Positions 19,695 to 31,563 of a stretch of DNA of 64,000 nucleotides are shown in pieces (the stretch's first letter is position 1; each line of letters begins with the position of its first letter). The position numbers were made by a program, and so were the translations under genes. The notes beneath the pieces are model-generated. The model was not told the origin of the DNA. It was given only the letters and a program-made list of their open reading frames with translations, and ran no database searches. The DNA is taken from contig NC_088311.1 in NCBI RefSeq assembly GCF_910592395.1, forward strand, positions 12,838,501-12,902,500, read 5' to 3'. The DNA comes from Lineus longissimus (lineage: Eukaryota; Nemertea; Pilidiophora; Heteronemertea; Lineidae).

Positions 19695-21625
19695 TTTTGA
19701 TTCTCAACTTCATTGAAACTGGTCGTTTTGTGGGGTTATTTTGTCTAATTCTAATTGATATTGCTGATAAAAGACACATAGAGAAACGCAGATTCATGCC
19801 CTCAGTTCATCTACATGTACGTGGACGTTTTGACTGAAAACCAAGGTGAGTTTTCTCTGTATTTATGGGCCCCAGACCAACAGTCTTGGGACCATATTGA
19901 GATTGCTGGAAGTTCTACATTCTTCTATCTGTTTACCCACAAACATTATTGTGAGTGTTCTCTAAAACACCTAAATAAACCAAAAATCTTTCTTCCGTAT
20001 ACCACCAAACATAACCCCAACCATTCAACGTCACCAAAGACTTTTCGAAATTTGGATAATTTTGATGACTTTGAAGCGTTTTTATGCGCCAATTTTTCTG
20101 ATTTGCTTTCAAATCTCCAGCACGACACGTACATTAGCATATAAGCTCCGTCCCGTAATGGTGACGTCATATCCTCATGCATCATGGCGGCGGTATCTCT
20201 TTTTCGAAGTGGGGGATCCCCCGAAGTGGCGAGCTGTCGAGTATTTTGAGCAAAGAACGACGGTTGAATGTAGGAATAAAATAAAGGAATAGCCTTAAAT
20301 GCTTATTGATGATCCATCCTGCCCATCTGAAAAGGTTAGGGTGTTGTTTAAATGTTATTGAGCGTGTGATTTTGAGAAAGTGCGAGCGTGTTTGTCCGGA
20401 AATAGATCATCCGCGAAACGGAATAGACTTCAATCCTCCATACGTGTACTGTGTGGGCCCGTGGGGGCTATCAAATTTGCTGACAAGCAAATTTCAAATT
20501 TCTAGTAATCTCTTGTATCTTAGTTATTCATATTCTATCAAAAGTATAAAAAAGGATTTAATTGAATTGTCATCTCAAAACAAAACGTAGTACAGTAGAC
20601 CTCACCTTAGTCGAACCTATTGGGACCATAGATTTTTCTTCGACTTACACAAAGTCTACTTAGGTGATGATTATTCAAAAGAAAAGCATGACATTTGCTT
20701 CAACTTAATCAGATCTCGGCATATGCAAGTTCAACTTTGGCAAGGTTGACTGTATCTTCAATTTTCATGACACGGCATACCTTTTCAAATGACAACTCAA
20801 TTATTCCTAATTGGACCAAAGCAGCTGTGCCTGCCATGAAAACCACCACAACTAGCCAATTCTGAGGAAAACCAGATGCTGCTACTATGTTAGTCCTATG
20901 GACAACTCCAAAATACAGAAGTACTTGATTTAATCCCACAAAGCAACTACCTTCTTTGCTCTTCTACCCAGGTGCCTCCCTACCTCACAACTTCCATTGT
21001 ACATCTTCACACCTCCCTCAACCCTAATTAGTGGGGACCATTCAATTTGCTGCCAAGCAAATTCATAGTTCTAGTTTCTCTTGATTTGCTAAGTACGATT
21101 GGCAATGAAAACTGTTTTATTTGAAACGTCATGAGCGTGCAGCAGAAAAGCCGAAGCGCTACCATAGTTAACTTGCATACGTATCAAATGTTCACAATGT
21201 ATCTCATGTCCATGGATTTGATTCAGACATGTCAGATGGCATAAATTTGACTTCAGATGGCCGCCAAAAGAGATAAACGCGCGAATGAAGCAACTGGACT
21301 ATTCTGAGCTCCGAGAGAGAACCAAAATGAATATTCACACTGTTTTTTAATCAAACTTCAACTTCAGGGGGGTTCAGTGGGGTCACCCCCCGACATATGT
21401 GTTTTGATTTTTGAGACTTTAGTAATAATATCCAAAAGACGCTTAAAATGGATATAATCCCGAATTAAACAAGCAAATACCAGGCAGGTGTTTCGAGAAA
21501 ACATATTTTAGAGATTTCAATAAACCTTTTGAACAAATTCCACATGGGCCGTGGTGGGACCCGAAGACACATTATGTAGGAATGTATGTTTTCATGGGGT
21601 ACCATTGGTTTTGAAGATCTTCTGG
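19695..21625. other. spacer, no gene confirmed (apart from the MITE at 20593-20752)
   Basis: No recognisable coding sequence. A CRE (TGACGTCA, about 20161) and an ATGGCGGCGG start-like motif (about 20183) sit together, but the frame closes after about 22 codons. Two short related segments with CAAATTTGCTGACAAGC (about 20474) and CAATTTGCTGCCAAGC (about 21049) suggest a small dispersed repeat. Confidence 0.4.
20593..20752. mobile_element. 160 bp pogo/Tigger-like MITE, second type
   Basis: Termini CAGTAGACCTCACCTTAG and, inverted, CAGTCAACCTTGCC, with flanking TA at 20591-20592 and 20753-20754. Same length as the element at 19533-19692 but a different interior. Confidence 0.7.
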
Positions 21626-22298
21626 TTGGCTCACCGTAGAGGAGTCTTTACAAAAGTGGTGTCCGTCGTAGCCTCTATCCTGTTTCAAAAACAGTGGCAA
21701 GTTTAACCGCTAAAGCTATGAACTTGAAACTTTGTACACAGGACCCCCCCCCCCCCCCCAGGTCAGGTGACCTCCGGCAATGAAATTCGGTCTGATCTAA
21801 TCCTTGACTTGGCCACCAGGGGGCCAGAAGCGGAAACCTAAATGTATGATATCTCTCTTATGAGTGACATAGGATACATCCCATATCATACGAGTTTTTG
21901 ATTTGACCTAGTTTTCAAGTTCACAGAAGTCAAATGGCGTAAATTGTCCGTTTTAGTGTAACTGTGGCACGTTTCTTAACTGATAAAGCTATGAACTTGA
22001 AATTGAGTACACATGACTCCCTACATCATATAACCTCTGACACCGAATTTCGGTCTGATCTCATTCTCGACTTGGCCACCAGGGGGCCAAAACTAAAAAA
22101 GGTAAAAAATGCAATATCTCGCTTATCAGTGACTTGTTTTCAATGATATTTTTATGGAGGTACCCCAAGCAACGATACATCACATGTCATACTGACTTTG
22201 GTTTGACCTATATACTATTCATTTAGCATGCTTCCAGGATGAATTCCTAACCACCAAATATCTATGCGGTGAGCACTATGGCCCCTGGCCATTTCATT
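21626..22298 (+). mobile_element. GCTCACC-family element, copy F (shortened)
   Basis: Starts GGCTCACCGTAGAGGAGTC without an intact hairpin and ends GGTGAGCACTATGGCCCCTGG then CCATTTCATT. Two ~255-300 bp units with CCACCAGGGGGC at 21823 and 22076, and a decayed DR3 (GTTCACAGAAGTCAAA) near 21920. A poly-C tract lies at about 21746-21760. Confidence 0.75.
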
Positions 22299-25200
22299 TT
22301 TCCTAAAGACTATCAATATTCGCTACCAGGCTTTTTATGCTCCCAGATATGAAGAGGGTTCTATGTTCCTCAGGCTCTCTGGTCATCAGTCTGGTGTCCC
22401 TCAAGAGTCGAAGTGTCTTCCAGTCTCTCGGCCCACAAAAACCCTTTCCAACCAATTTTTTATGCATTTACCATTCGGCACCATGTTGGTGGGGAGAAAA
22501 CCTGACTTCCTGACCCCTTGAAATGGTTGCCCAGGAACAACTTCTTGCAATTGTCTCTAGGAAGTCACCAGTGCCTACCACCTCTTGGCAGTCTTGGCAA
22601 TATCATGAAAAGGAAGGGTAATGATGGTTGAGGGTTGGGGTTAGTGTACCATCAAAGGAGTTCTTCTTCCAGGCCTGGGTTAAACATGTCACAGGACTTA
22701 TGGACGTACCATCATGAAGGTTTGGTTGTTCCACTCCATCGCCCTAGGGTAAGTGTCTCCTAAGGACATATTGAGAGGCCAAGGGGGCCTTTTGGGCCGT
22801 TTTGGGGCTTTCCCCCAATGCACTAGCTAAAACATGTCAGAAGGACGGCCCTTACTAAGGCACTGCACTGATAATATTGTTAGTATGGAATGACTCCCTT
22901 AGCTTGTTTACATAGGAAGTGATACTGTTTTTGGCATCCTGTCTCGTTAATTTTGCTCAGCCATTGAGTCGAAGTGGAAGATCAAAACGCCATGTACATT
23001 TTATACACAAAATGGTGTTGCAGAAAATTCTTCCCAATCATCAGAATGAAATAATCGTAATACTTCACAATTATCTAATATGGGGAAGGCTCAGGCCTCG
23101 ATAGGGAGCTCTTTGTTAATAGGGCTAGTGAGCGAGAAGACACGTTGATCATGTTGGTGCACATGCGTACTACGGAAAAGTTAGCAGACTCGCAATCTTT
23201 TGCGGACGTTTGCCAGTTCAAAGCACGATTTCTTCGCGGAAAGAGAAAAATGATCTCTGGCAGCGATGCAAATTGTTGTTTAATGCATTTCGATTCGCAC
23301 CAGGGTATTGTCACACTTTGATTCGCCCCTGTTTTGACCAAATCTCTAACCGAACAGCGGCTACTCTGCGTAAAAATCATCGGTCCATGTTTTTGAAAAG
23401 GAAAATCTCACCCAGGTAAATTGCTGTGCATTGGCGTACACGATTCGCGTGCAAAAATTTCACCTGGGCGTGGAGGTTTTCTGGTTCCGGGTCCACTTTT
23501 TTTCGTTGACGGTATACACACACTCTCTAACCATATAGCTCACTAAAGAGCTTCCTATTACACATTATTATAACAATTCCTGGAGAAAATCTTTGAAATC
23601 CAGACAAAAATTTGTAATAAGAATAGCCTCTTTGTATTTATAAACATCATCGACGTTATCAAAACAAACTCGAGTTATGACTCGAACGCGAGATGAACAT
23701 GGCGGACCGCTCCACAAGCACTTGAAGTTTTTCTCAGGTTTCTTGTCAAAATAACAATGATGTCGTAGAACTTTGATAGTGACACTGGTCAGAGTACACA
23801 AAGAATAGCGAGGTATTTTCAACAAACAATAATACACAAAGCAGTGTTACAGAAAATTCTTCCCAATCATCAGAATGAAATAATCGTAATACTTCGAAAT
23901 TATCTATTACACATTGATATAACAATTCCTGGAGAATAACTTTAAAATCCAGATAAAAATTTGTTAAAAGAATAGCCTCTTTGTATTTATAAACATCATC
24001 GACGTTATCAAAGCCTGCTTGAAATTGTCTCTTTGAGTTGCAGACATTTTTTTAGTTCCATTATTTGTTGGTGCAGTGGGTAAACACTATGCTCAGTATA
24101 TTATTGCCTGACTAACTTGCCTAAACTGAACAAGCCAATTTTGGTGTTAGCTGCAGAAAAATAGATAAAAATTTGATGATGATGATAACAATCTTGGAAA
24201 TCTTGGTGTCTAATGTTTTGTAGCACATTTTAAGGCGAAATTTTAATCATATATCAGTGTCAATGTCAGTTTCCTTTGGAATCTGGCTAGTTTTAGTCAA
24301 CTGGAAGCCCAAAGAGTTGGCTTTCGTTCCTGTAGTCCATTCTGTAATTTGGAGCTGCCCAGTGCAATGCATTCTCCAAACTCGCACAGTGACGAAACTT
24401 GATGATATTCAAGCATATTCTCTCTGCCAGAATTCGCCTCGATGTTGGAAAGCCAATGATTCAGCGAAAATGGCGGCAAATTTAAGCAGGGGTGAAACGA
24501 CGTCAAGGATAAAATGGGTTCTGGTCTTGCGCGTGGCGAGTTGACTGCGTCCAAAATGGTGGACAGCTCGGACATTTTTCAATTTTTTGGCGCTTTGGGC
24601 ACGTTTTTCTCATCAATGGAGTATTTTCAATCAACAGTTCACTTATAGCGCGATGCAAAGAGTTAAAATATAAATGTCTACATTTTTTTTTAGTTGATCA
24701 ACCGTATATTTCTTTCACAATATGATATTGAGTGCCGAAATTTTTGTTTCCGCTCGAGTAAGTGTGGAATGATTACGGTCTTTTAATATGTGTTAGAGCC
24801 CTTTAGGGGGCTTAGTAAATAAGGGTGAACTTTTTCAAATTTAACTTATATAAGTTCTTTTATGATTTAGACCTAGGCCAATTTTATTTATCCCCCCCCC
24901 CCCCCCCCCCAGTTCACTAGTTTTTCACACGAGTTTTTTTTGTCAATTTATGTTTTACCGTACCACCAACATGAACAGCCAGCCATACAGGGTTGTATAT
25001 CCTCTCACGGTTTCACGTATTAGCACAGACTACTCATTGTTTTTGTAACATAATCCAGAATGTCAATGATAAATGTCGACAGGGTTATCTGTGATATCTT
25101 ATTTTGATGGTGTTTTTTTACAAAGTGCTATTTTCCCCTTTTTTTCATGATGATGCAGTTTATAATCTACGAGTCATTCCGATGGTCTCCGCATCAAAGT

Positions 25201-25569
25201 GGTGTTGTTGCTGTGCATGATGTTGAGCTGGTGACACAGAACCAATCAACCAGTCAGCCGTGAAGTTCACAGGATCGCGAAAGAAGACATTGTATCTTAG
25301 CTGATTTGTCCTTCACGTTTTGGTCTTGTTTTACTGTATTATACAGCTTGATTGAATAAAGAAGCCTTGAAATTGAAAATGCATCTCTGAATTTTTATTT
25401 ATTATAATTATAGAAAATAAAGCTTGCCTATTAAACCTAAACTCTTGAACATGCAACCTTTAATTGAAAGCTCAATGAAATGTAACCCTACATTGGTGGC
25501 ATTGTAGAATCCAACTTCCTGCCAACAATGTAGATGAGAGTGCGTTTGGATGTACCGCCATGAAATATT
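22299..25569. other. spacer with local duplications, no gene confirmed
   Basis: Contains a duplicated segment: 23017-23072 matches 23851-23905, and 23556-23662 matches 23905-24012. A poly-C tract lies at about 24892-24910 and a polyadenylation-like AATAAA at about 25354. An open frame at 25156-25262 preceded by a pyrimidine-rich TGATGATGCAG could be a terminal exon, but its translation matches nothing I know. Confidence 0.4.
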
Positions 25570-27339
25570 GGGCCATATGAATAAAAACTAGCAATTGCTT
25601 TCTCTACCGATTTTGAAGCATTTGCTTGTACTCGTATGAATAAAACCAGAGCAAATACTAGGAAAAAGAAGATTTTGCTCCACGTATTAGCAAACACTAT
25701 TTAGCTTCTAGACATTGCTTCGAAGCCAAGTAATTGCTTGTCTTCATATGAATAAAGTCTAGTTCATGCTCTTTACTTGGTAGGAAAAGCTTCGATTTTT
25801 AAAGGTTGCCTCAGACCAGACTTGAGAATTGAAGTAGATGGTTGGTATTCCAGTGGTATTCCAGTGACTAAGTCAGCCGAGCTTGTCAAATAAGTTGTTC
25901 AGTGGCGTCCGTCTGTCCATCCATCCATCCATCCATCCGTCCGTTAAACCCATGGTGCACATTTTGTAACCGTAAGACCTAGAGACTTCAATTTTGCATT
26001 TCTGGATACTTCTGGTCAAACTCTACTTTCAAAACAAAATTTGTCGCCATTTGACCTACTTCCTGCGAGCGAGAGTGCATGAAGGAAACTGGCCTATATC
26101 GGCCTAGGAGCAGCAGAATTAGTCGAAATATGCTCTAATATTAAGATAAAATTCTTGTAAATCTATTTTATTCAGAAAAAGTTCAAAATTTCAACAGGAG
26201 AGGGCGCTACCTGCCTTTTAATTATTTCTGCCGATTCAAATTCCCGCCCGATGACGTCAGCCATCAATGAAGTCTCCTATTTGCCAGTTCTCAAAACATG
26301 GCAGCTACACAACAGTAAAAAAAAAAAAGCAGTAGCTCCAGGAATAAATCACTGTTCACTTCAGCTTCGTAATCGATTGTACCCCCACTTTATTGTGTTT
26401 TGTGTGGTGTTCCTAGTCAATCAAAGATGTAAGGCCTTATTATGTTGGTTTTAATTGAGAAGGTGCATTATAAGCGGCGTACGAAATACCGAAGCGGAGA
26501 CAAAATGGTGGCATGTTGTTTACGCCATGTGCAATAATCTTGGAGCTCAATGACACTCAAGTACCCAATTTTCTGCTTAAAAAGTAGTCTGGTAGGCGAT
26601 ATTATCACTAGTTCGTTTCAGTGGTAGTCATAAGGTCTTTAGGGACTAAATTCAGAAATTAGTTCTTGAAAATTTGGCCACATTTCTGTGAAAATGATAT
26701 TGAAAGTGCATGCTCTGTTCGCGATGACATCGCCATGTATTTTGAAGTGGAGAATTCCCACAGTATGTGCAGTGAATCGGCATGATTCTGTTCGCCTATT
26801 ATGTTTTAGTTCTACGATTCTTTCATGAGTAAAAAGTAGACATTCTAAGCAATACAATAATGTCACTCCCATAAAAATTGATTGGAAATTGAGGGAGCTA
26901 CGGCATTCTGTTCGGCAACTGGCAGCGCTGAAAAAATACATTGCATACAGTACAATACCAAATGGCACATTTTAAAAAGCGCTCATTGGACAACGTAGGG
27001 AATCACCAGAAATGACGTCATCGCTGGTCTAAATAGAAAACTACGGTGGCGCAGTAGAGCACAAGAAAAGGTTTAGCATTAGCTTCAGCAACAAAACGAT
27101 TTCTCATGAATGATTTATTTGATCATCATCAGCTTGTTTCCCCTGATAGATAAAAAAATGATTTACAATTTCCATTAAAGTTTTCTATTTTGTGTATAGT
27201 CACATGTTATTTAACTGGCAAGGAGCCAAGCAGTTTTGAATATTCGCGGGAAAATACTTCGTACTTGTAAACGAGGCTATGACAATGAGTATCCTCATTC
27301 ATGGCATAAACTTCATGTTTCGGTAAATATTTTCATACG

Positions 27340-28458
27340 ATGATTTCACCCGAATTATGGTCAGGATTGAGGAATGAACAGTGGCATAATTATGTCAACC
27401 AAAAACATTGGTACTGTAGTGAAAGCAAAAGGATATCAAATACCATGGAGCATGCCATTTTCATGCATAATGAACTAAACACCGGGAAGATATTAATGAT
27501 ATTAACTCAGCTGAGCGCCAGGCCCTTGGGCCTCTTGTTGCATGTTCGCCAGGAAAAGATTTACTTGCCACGAAAGGCATGTAGTCGTGCGGGGTCATAT
27601 CGTTCACTTTATAGGTTTGACGAGGACCACGTCGAGTGGATGGCAGGGCATTTACTGTTGGATTCTGAGGAAACTCGTGGTGGGCGTTTAAATGCAAGGA
27701 ACCAAATGGAGGTGTTTCTGCGTTACTTGGGTGACCCCGGGTTTCAGTCTGGTGTGGCGGAGGACAAAGGCATCCACCAAAGTACCATTTCCAAGACATT
27801 TGCGAAGGTGCTTCCTCAGGTGACGGCAAAGGCCGGTCTTTTGATTAAATTCCCAACCAATTCGATAGAAATACGGCAGGCTTAGCAGGTCTGGCAGCGG
27901 AATTACCAGATTCCAGGTACTGTCGGCGCATTAGATTGTACGCATGTGAAAATTCTTAAACCCGGTGGACCCCGAGGGCATGGAGATGAGTACATCAACA
28001 GAAAAGGCGCTCCCTCCATCAACGTTCAGGCGACATGTGATGCTGCCGAACAATGTACGAGCATCGATGCGCAATGGCCAGGTTCCGTGCACGACAGTAG
28101 GATATGGAAAAACTCCGACATCGGAAGATTTATGATAAACTCTCCTCATCATGGCCGAGGTGCAGTTCTCCTCGGAGACCAGGGTTACGGAATTGCACCC
28201 TGGTTGCTCACTCCGTATGCAAATCCTGTTGCACCAGAAGAAAACAGATTCAACCGTATTCATGCACATGAACGGGTTGTAATTGAGAGAAGCTTTGGGC
28301 AAGTAAAACGCAGAATCCCAATCCTAGCCGGCCATGTAAGGCTTCCTTTGGCGAAGGTTCCCAGCGTCATCGTAGCTAGCTTTATTCTGCACAACATTGC
28401 CAAGTATTTGAATGATGCACACGAGGACTTCCCAGATGTGCCAGAAGACAGTGACTGA
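27340..28458 (+). pseudogene. HARBI1-like DDE transposase with one in-frame stop
   Basis: Two same-frame halves, 27340-27885 and 27886-28458, are separated only by a TAG at 27883-27885 (CAG GCT TAG CAG), most simply a single-base change. The first half has RFDEDHVEWMAGHLL, EVFLRYLGDPGFQSGV and GIHQSTISKTFAKVLP (helix-turn-helix-like region). The second has the DDE core: TVGALDCTHVKIL (Asp), AQWPGSVHDSRIWKNS (Asp), LGDQGYGIAPWLLTPY and HERVVIERSFGQVKRR (Glu), then FILHNIAKY. All three catalytic residues remain. The C-terminus meets a (GAT)n microsatellite; beyond it another frame continues acidic then RQRGLDKRRTIAQLLE, so the original tail may have been shifted by repeat slippage. The ATG used here may not be the native start. 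Confidence 0.88.
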
Positions 28459-28465
28459 AGACGAC

Positions 28466-28471
28466 GAGTCA

Positions 28472-28532
<61 letters not shown>
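28466..28532. repeat. (GAT)n microsatellite
   Basis: About 22 uninterrupted GAT triplets directly after the transposase stop codon; in another frame it encodes a run of aspartates. Confidence 0.95.
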
Positions 28533-28533
<1 letters not shown>

Positions 28534-28670
28534 CGACGTGGTTGACCCTAGGGTGAGGCAACGAGGCCTGGACAAACGCCGCACAATCGCGCAACTCCTG
28601 GAATAAAGCTGGGCTACAGGTAAAGCTTCGTTTATCACCTTAGCATGATTTGTGCCGCCGCCAAATGAAT

Positions 28671-29012
28671 AGCTTACATAACATCATTGTCATTTGGAAT
28701 AATAAGAAATGCTTGCTATCTTGATTAATGTTCTTTAATGATGACACTATGATGCTCATTACAACCTTAGAAAAATACAGTTATGGATTTCTGAATTATA
28801 GGCCTAACAATTCATATTCATCGATTCCCGAATTCAACTTCAGCTTACATAACATCATTGTCATTTGGAATAATAAGAAATGCTTGCTATCTTGATTAAT
28901 GTTCTTTAATGATGACACTATGATGCTCATTACAACCTTAGAAAAATACAGTTATGGATTTCTGAATTATAGGCCTAACAATTCATATTCATCGATTCCC
29001 GAATTCAACTTC
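28671..29012. repeat. perfect 171 bp tandem duplication
   Basis: 28671-28841 and 28842-29012 are the same sequence base for base as far as I can compare by eye. The duplication lies between the convergent transposase and Myb-like genes of the second Harbinger. Identity implies a very recent event or an assembly artefact. Confidence 0.9.
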
Positions 29013-29082
29013 AGCTTTTCTTTCTGTAATCGGGGCACTTGTAGTTGCTCCAGCAGAACTAACGGTTGCAGTTCGGTCGTCG

Positions 29083-31209
29083 TTAGGTTTTCCGTTTCTT
29101 GAGTTTCTGCTGATAAACGTTTCTGCTTCCTTTCAGGCCTTGGGGGATGACGTCAACATTTTTCCTAGTCTTTTCGGAAGGCGGAAAATCGGTTCTTGAG
29201 GACGTGTCAGCCTTATCCACGAGATACGTGGTAGAACCCACCTCAGCAGAGGCAGTGTGCTTTTTAGCTATACCAATGGACATGCCACCTGGAAACAAAT
29301 TAATGTCATTTTAAGCAACACATTTTAAATATCCCAACGTACATGCCACCTGGACATAGTGATATTTGAAGTACATGTATAAACTTCAGACATTTGTATG
29401 TAAAACGACATTTCATTTTGAATTTCAACTTACCTTTCACACAATTGATAGTTGGATTAGTGTCTGCCTGCATCAGAGACAGCAGCATCTGCTCCCACTT
29501 TTTCAGCACGATCGCTTTATTGCCCGTTCTTCTTACATCGGCCTTGTGCTTGACATCTGCCTTCATGTTTGTTAACTTTTTGGCTCACCGTAGGGGAGTC
29601 TATGTAATACCGCAGTGTCCGTCGTCCGTCGTCTGTCGTTGTATCCTATTTCAAAAACAGTGGCACGTTTCTTAACCGCTAGGGCTATGAACTTGAAACT
29701 TTGTACACAGCACCCCCTAGGTCAGGTGACCTCTGACACTGAATTTCGGTCCGATCTGATTCTCAACTTGGCCACCAGGGGTCCAAATGTCGATATCTAA
29801 AAAGTGTGATATCTCGCTTATTAGTGACTTGTTTTCGATGAAACTTGTGTTGTAGGTACTCATAGCAAATATACATCTTATATCGTACGGGTTTTTAATT
29901 TGACCTACTTTTCAAGTTCACAGAGGTCATATGGCGTAAATTGGCCGATAGAGTGTAAACTATGGCACGTTTCTTAACCACTAAAGCTATGAACTTGAAA
30001 CTTAGTACATATAACCCCCTATATCACATAGCCTCTGGTGCTGAATTTCAGTTTGATCTGATTCTCAACTTTGCCACCAGGGGGCCAAAAGTGGATATGT
30101 AAAAAGTGTGATATCTCGCTTATAAGTGACTTGTTTTCGATAAAATTTTTATGGTAGGTACTCTTAGGAAGAATACATCACATGTCTTACGGGTTTTCAA
30201 TTTGACCTCCTTTTCAAGGTCACAGAGGTCATATGGCATAAATTGGCCGTTAGAGTGTAAACTATGGCACGTTTCTTAACCAGTAAAGTTATGAACTTGA
30301 AACTTGGTGCATATAACCCCCTACATCAGATAACCTTTGATGCCGAATTTTGGCCTGATCTGATTCTTTATTCGGCCACCAGGGGGCCATAATTGAAAAA
30401 GGAAGAAGTGCAATATCTTGCTTATTTGAGTGAATTGTTTTTGATAAAATTTTTATGGCAGGGACTTCTAGCAAGGATACACCACATGTCCTACGATTTT
30501 TGGATTTGACCTCCTTTTCTAGGTCACAGAGGTCAAATGGCGTAAATTGGCCATTAGAGTGTAACTATGGCACGTTTCTTAACTGCTGAAGCTATGAACT
30601 TGAAAGTTGGTACATGTAACCCCCTACATCAGATAATCTCTGACACCGAATTTTGGCCTGATCTGATTCTTGATTTGGCCACCAGGGGGTCAAAACTGAA
30701 AAAGTAGGACGTGCAATATCTCGCTTATTAATGACTTTTTTTCGATGAATTTTTTATTGCAGGGACTCTTAGCAATCACACGATATTGATCTTGTTGATG
30801 TCATAGACAATTATTGGTTGGATCATAAACTTATATATACTGCCCTGTCTTATTACTTGACATCAATACACATCTAAAAAAAGTCTTCATGCCTGATTGT
30901 GTTCACCGTGTTCACCATATTCACCTCTAAACTAAGCATGATCCTGCCTACTAAAAGATGTATACGGTGAGCACAATGGCCCCTGGCCGTTTCATTCTGC
31001 AATTGCTTCTCAGTCATTTCTTGTCCAACTGCCTCTTTGTATTTCTCCAAGAATTCCTTTAGCGCAACTTTTTTCTTTTCTTTTGTTTTTGGGAGTTGAG
31101 ATTTGCTCAAAAGGACTGGGAACAATCTCAAGATTGAGACAAAAGTCATTTGGAGTTCGACAGCCGCAGTATCCCCCGCAGTGTCGATGGATGAATCAGA
31201 TTCCGACAT
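29083..31209 (-). pseudogene. Harbinger Myb-like partner gene split by a GCTCACC element
   Basis: Minus-strand pieces in order. 31209 down to about 30997 reads MSESDSSIDTAGD, LPKTKEKKKVALKEFLEKY and VGQEMTEKQLQ. The gene is then interrupted by GCTCACC copy G (29581-30996). From 29580 it continues as KLTNMKADVKHKADVRRTG then IVLKKWEQMLLSLMQADTN. A later segment (about 29290-29083) reads SIGIAKKHTASAEVG then LKGSRNVYQQKLKKRKT, possibly another exon. The lysine-rich helical region with MKADVKHKADVRRTG resembles the second protein of HARBI1-type elements that I have seen in invertebrates. Bases either side of copy G rejoin in frame (CAG then AAAAAG). Confidence 0.65.
29581..30996 (+). mobile_element. 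GCTCACC-family element, copy G (four units)
   Basis: Starts TGGCTCACCGTAGGGGAGTC with a short GTCCGTC stretch and ends GGTGAGCACAATGGCCCC then CCGTTTCATT. It has about four units of ~300 bp, with CCACCAGGGGGC at 30074 and 30376 and degenerate versions near 29772 and 30679. Perfect DR3 sites (AGGTCA-cag-AGGTCA) are at 30217 and 30521. It sits within the Myb-like gene with no extended target duplication. Confidence 0.82.
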
Positions 31210-31563
31210 CTTACCAGCAACACAGAGAGAAAACGAATGTCAGCCAATAAACATGTGCTGCAGAAAGGCCCTTTTGCCGTCAAAACATACCCTGTTGACC
31301 CCAACGAACAATGCCGAAACCGCAAGATAAAATAGATCAACAGCAGTTGAAATGTGACTTACAGCTGGGCCCCATTCATGAGAAATGCGACATCGGCATT
31401 GACCTTCAAGTATTTCCTTGAAGACATTTAGCAAAGCATTTGCAGTGAAAGGTCCACATTATTCATACGAAAACAAGCATGATCTTCTACTTTTAGCAAC
31501 TACTGCTACTACTTGAAGGATTTGCTTCCAAGGAAAAGCTAGTTTTTATTCATATGGCCCATT

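Larger units (their letters stand above)
25570..31560. mobile_element. second Harbinger element, broken and nested
   Basis: Inverted ends GGGCCATATGAATAAAAACT (25570 on, and inverted to 31560) with ATT on both sides (25567-25569, 31561-31563). Subterminal repeats of the type TATGAATAAA-CTAG recur at about 25636, 25747 and, inverted, near 31460. Inside are a HARBI1-like transposase (plus) and a Myb-like gene (minus) arranged convergently, the Superfamily gene pair. The Myb-like gene is split by GCTCACC copy G. ATT is not the usual TWA target, so the outer borders carry some doubt. Confidence 0.6.

Noticed and set aside
19805-19847. Short exon between CCCTCAG and AAG|GTGAGT
   Set aside because: Splice-like signals by chance: weak pyrimidine tract and no match of FIYMYVDVLTENQ to any family I know.
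25156-25262. Terminal exon of the ZnT7 gene with AATAAA at about 25354
   Set aside because: The acceptor and poly(A) signal look reasonable, but the translation (FIIYESFRWSPHQS) does not match the expected ZnT7 C-terminus.
28324-28638. Minus-strand poly-Ser frame and plus-strand poly-Asp frame
   Set aside because: Produced by the (GAT)n repeat. The plus-strand frame may include a shifted transposase tail, noted with that gene, but it is not a separate gene.
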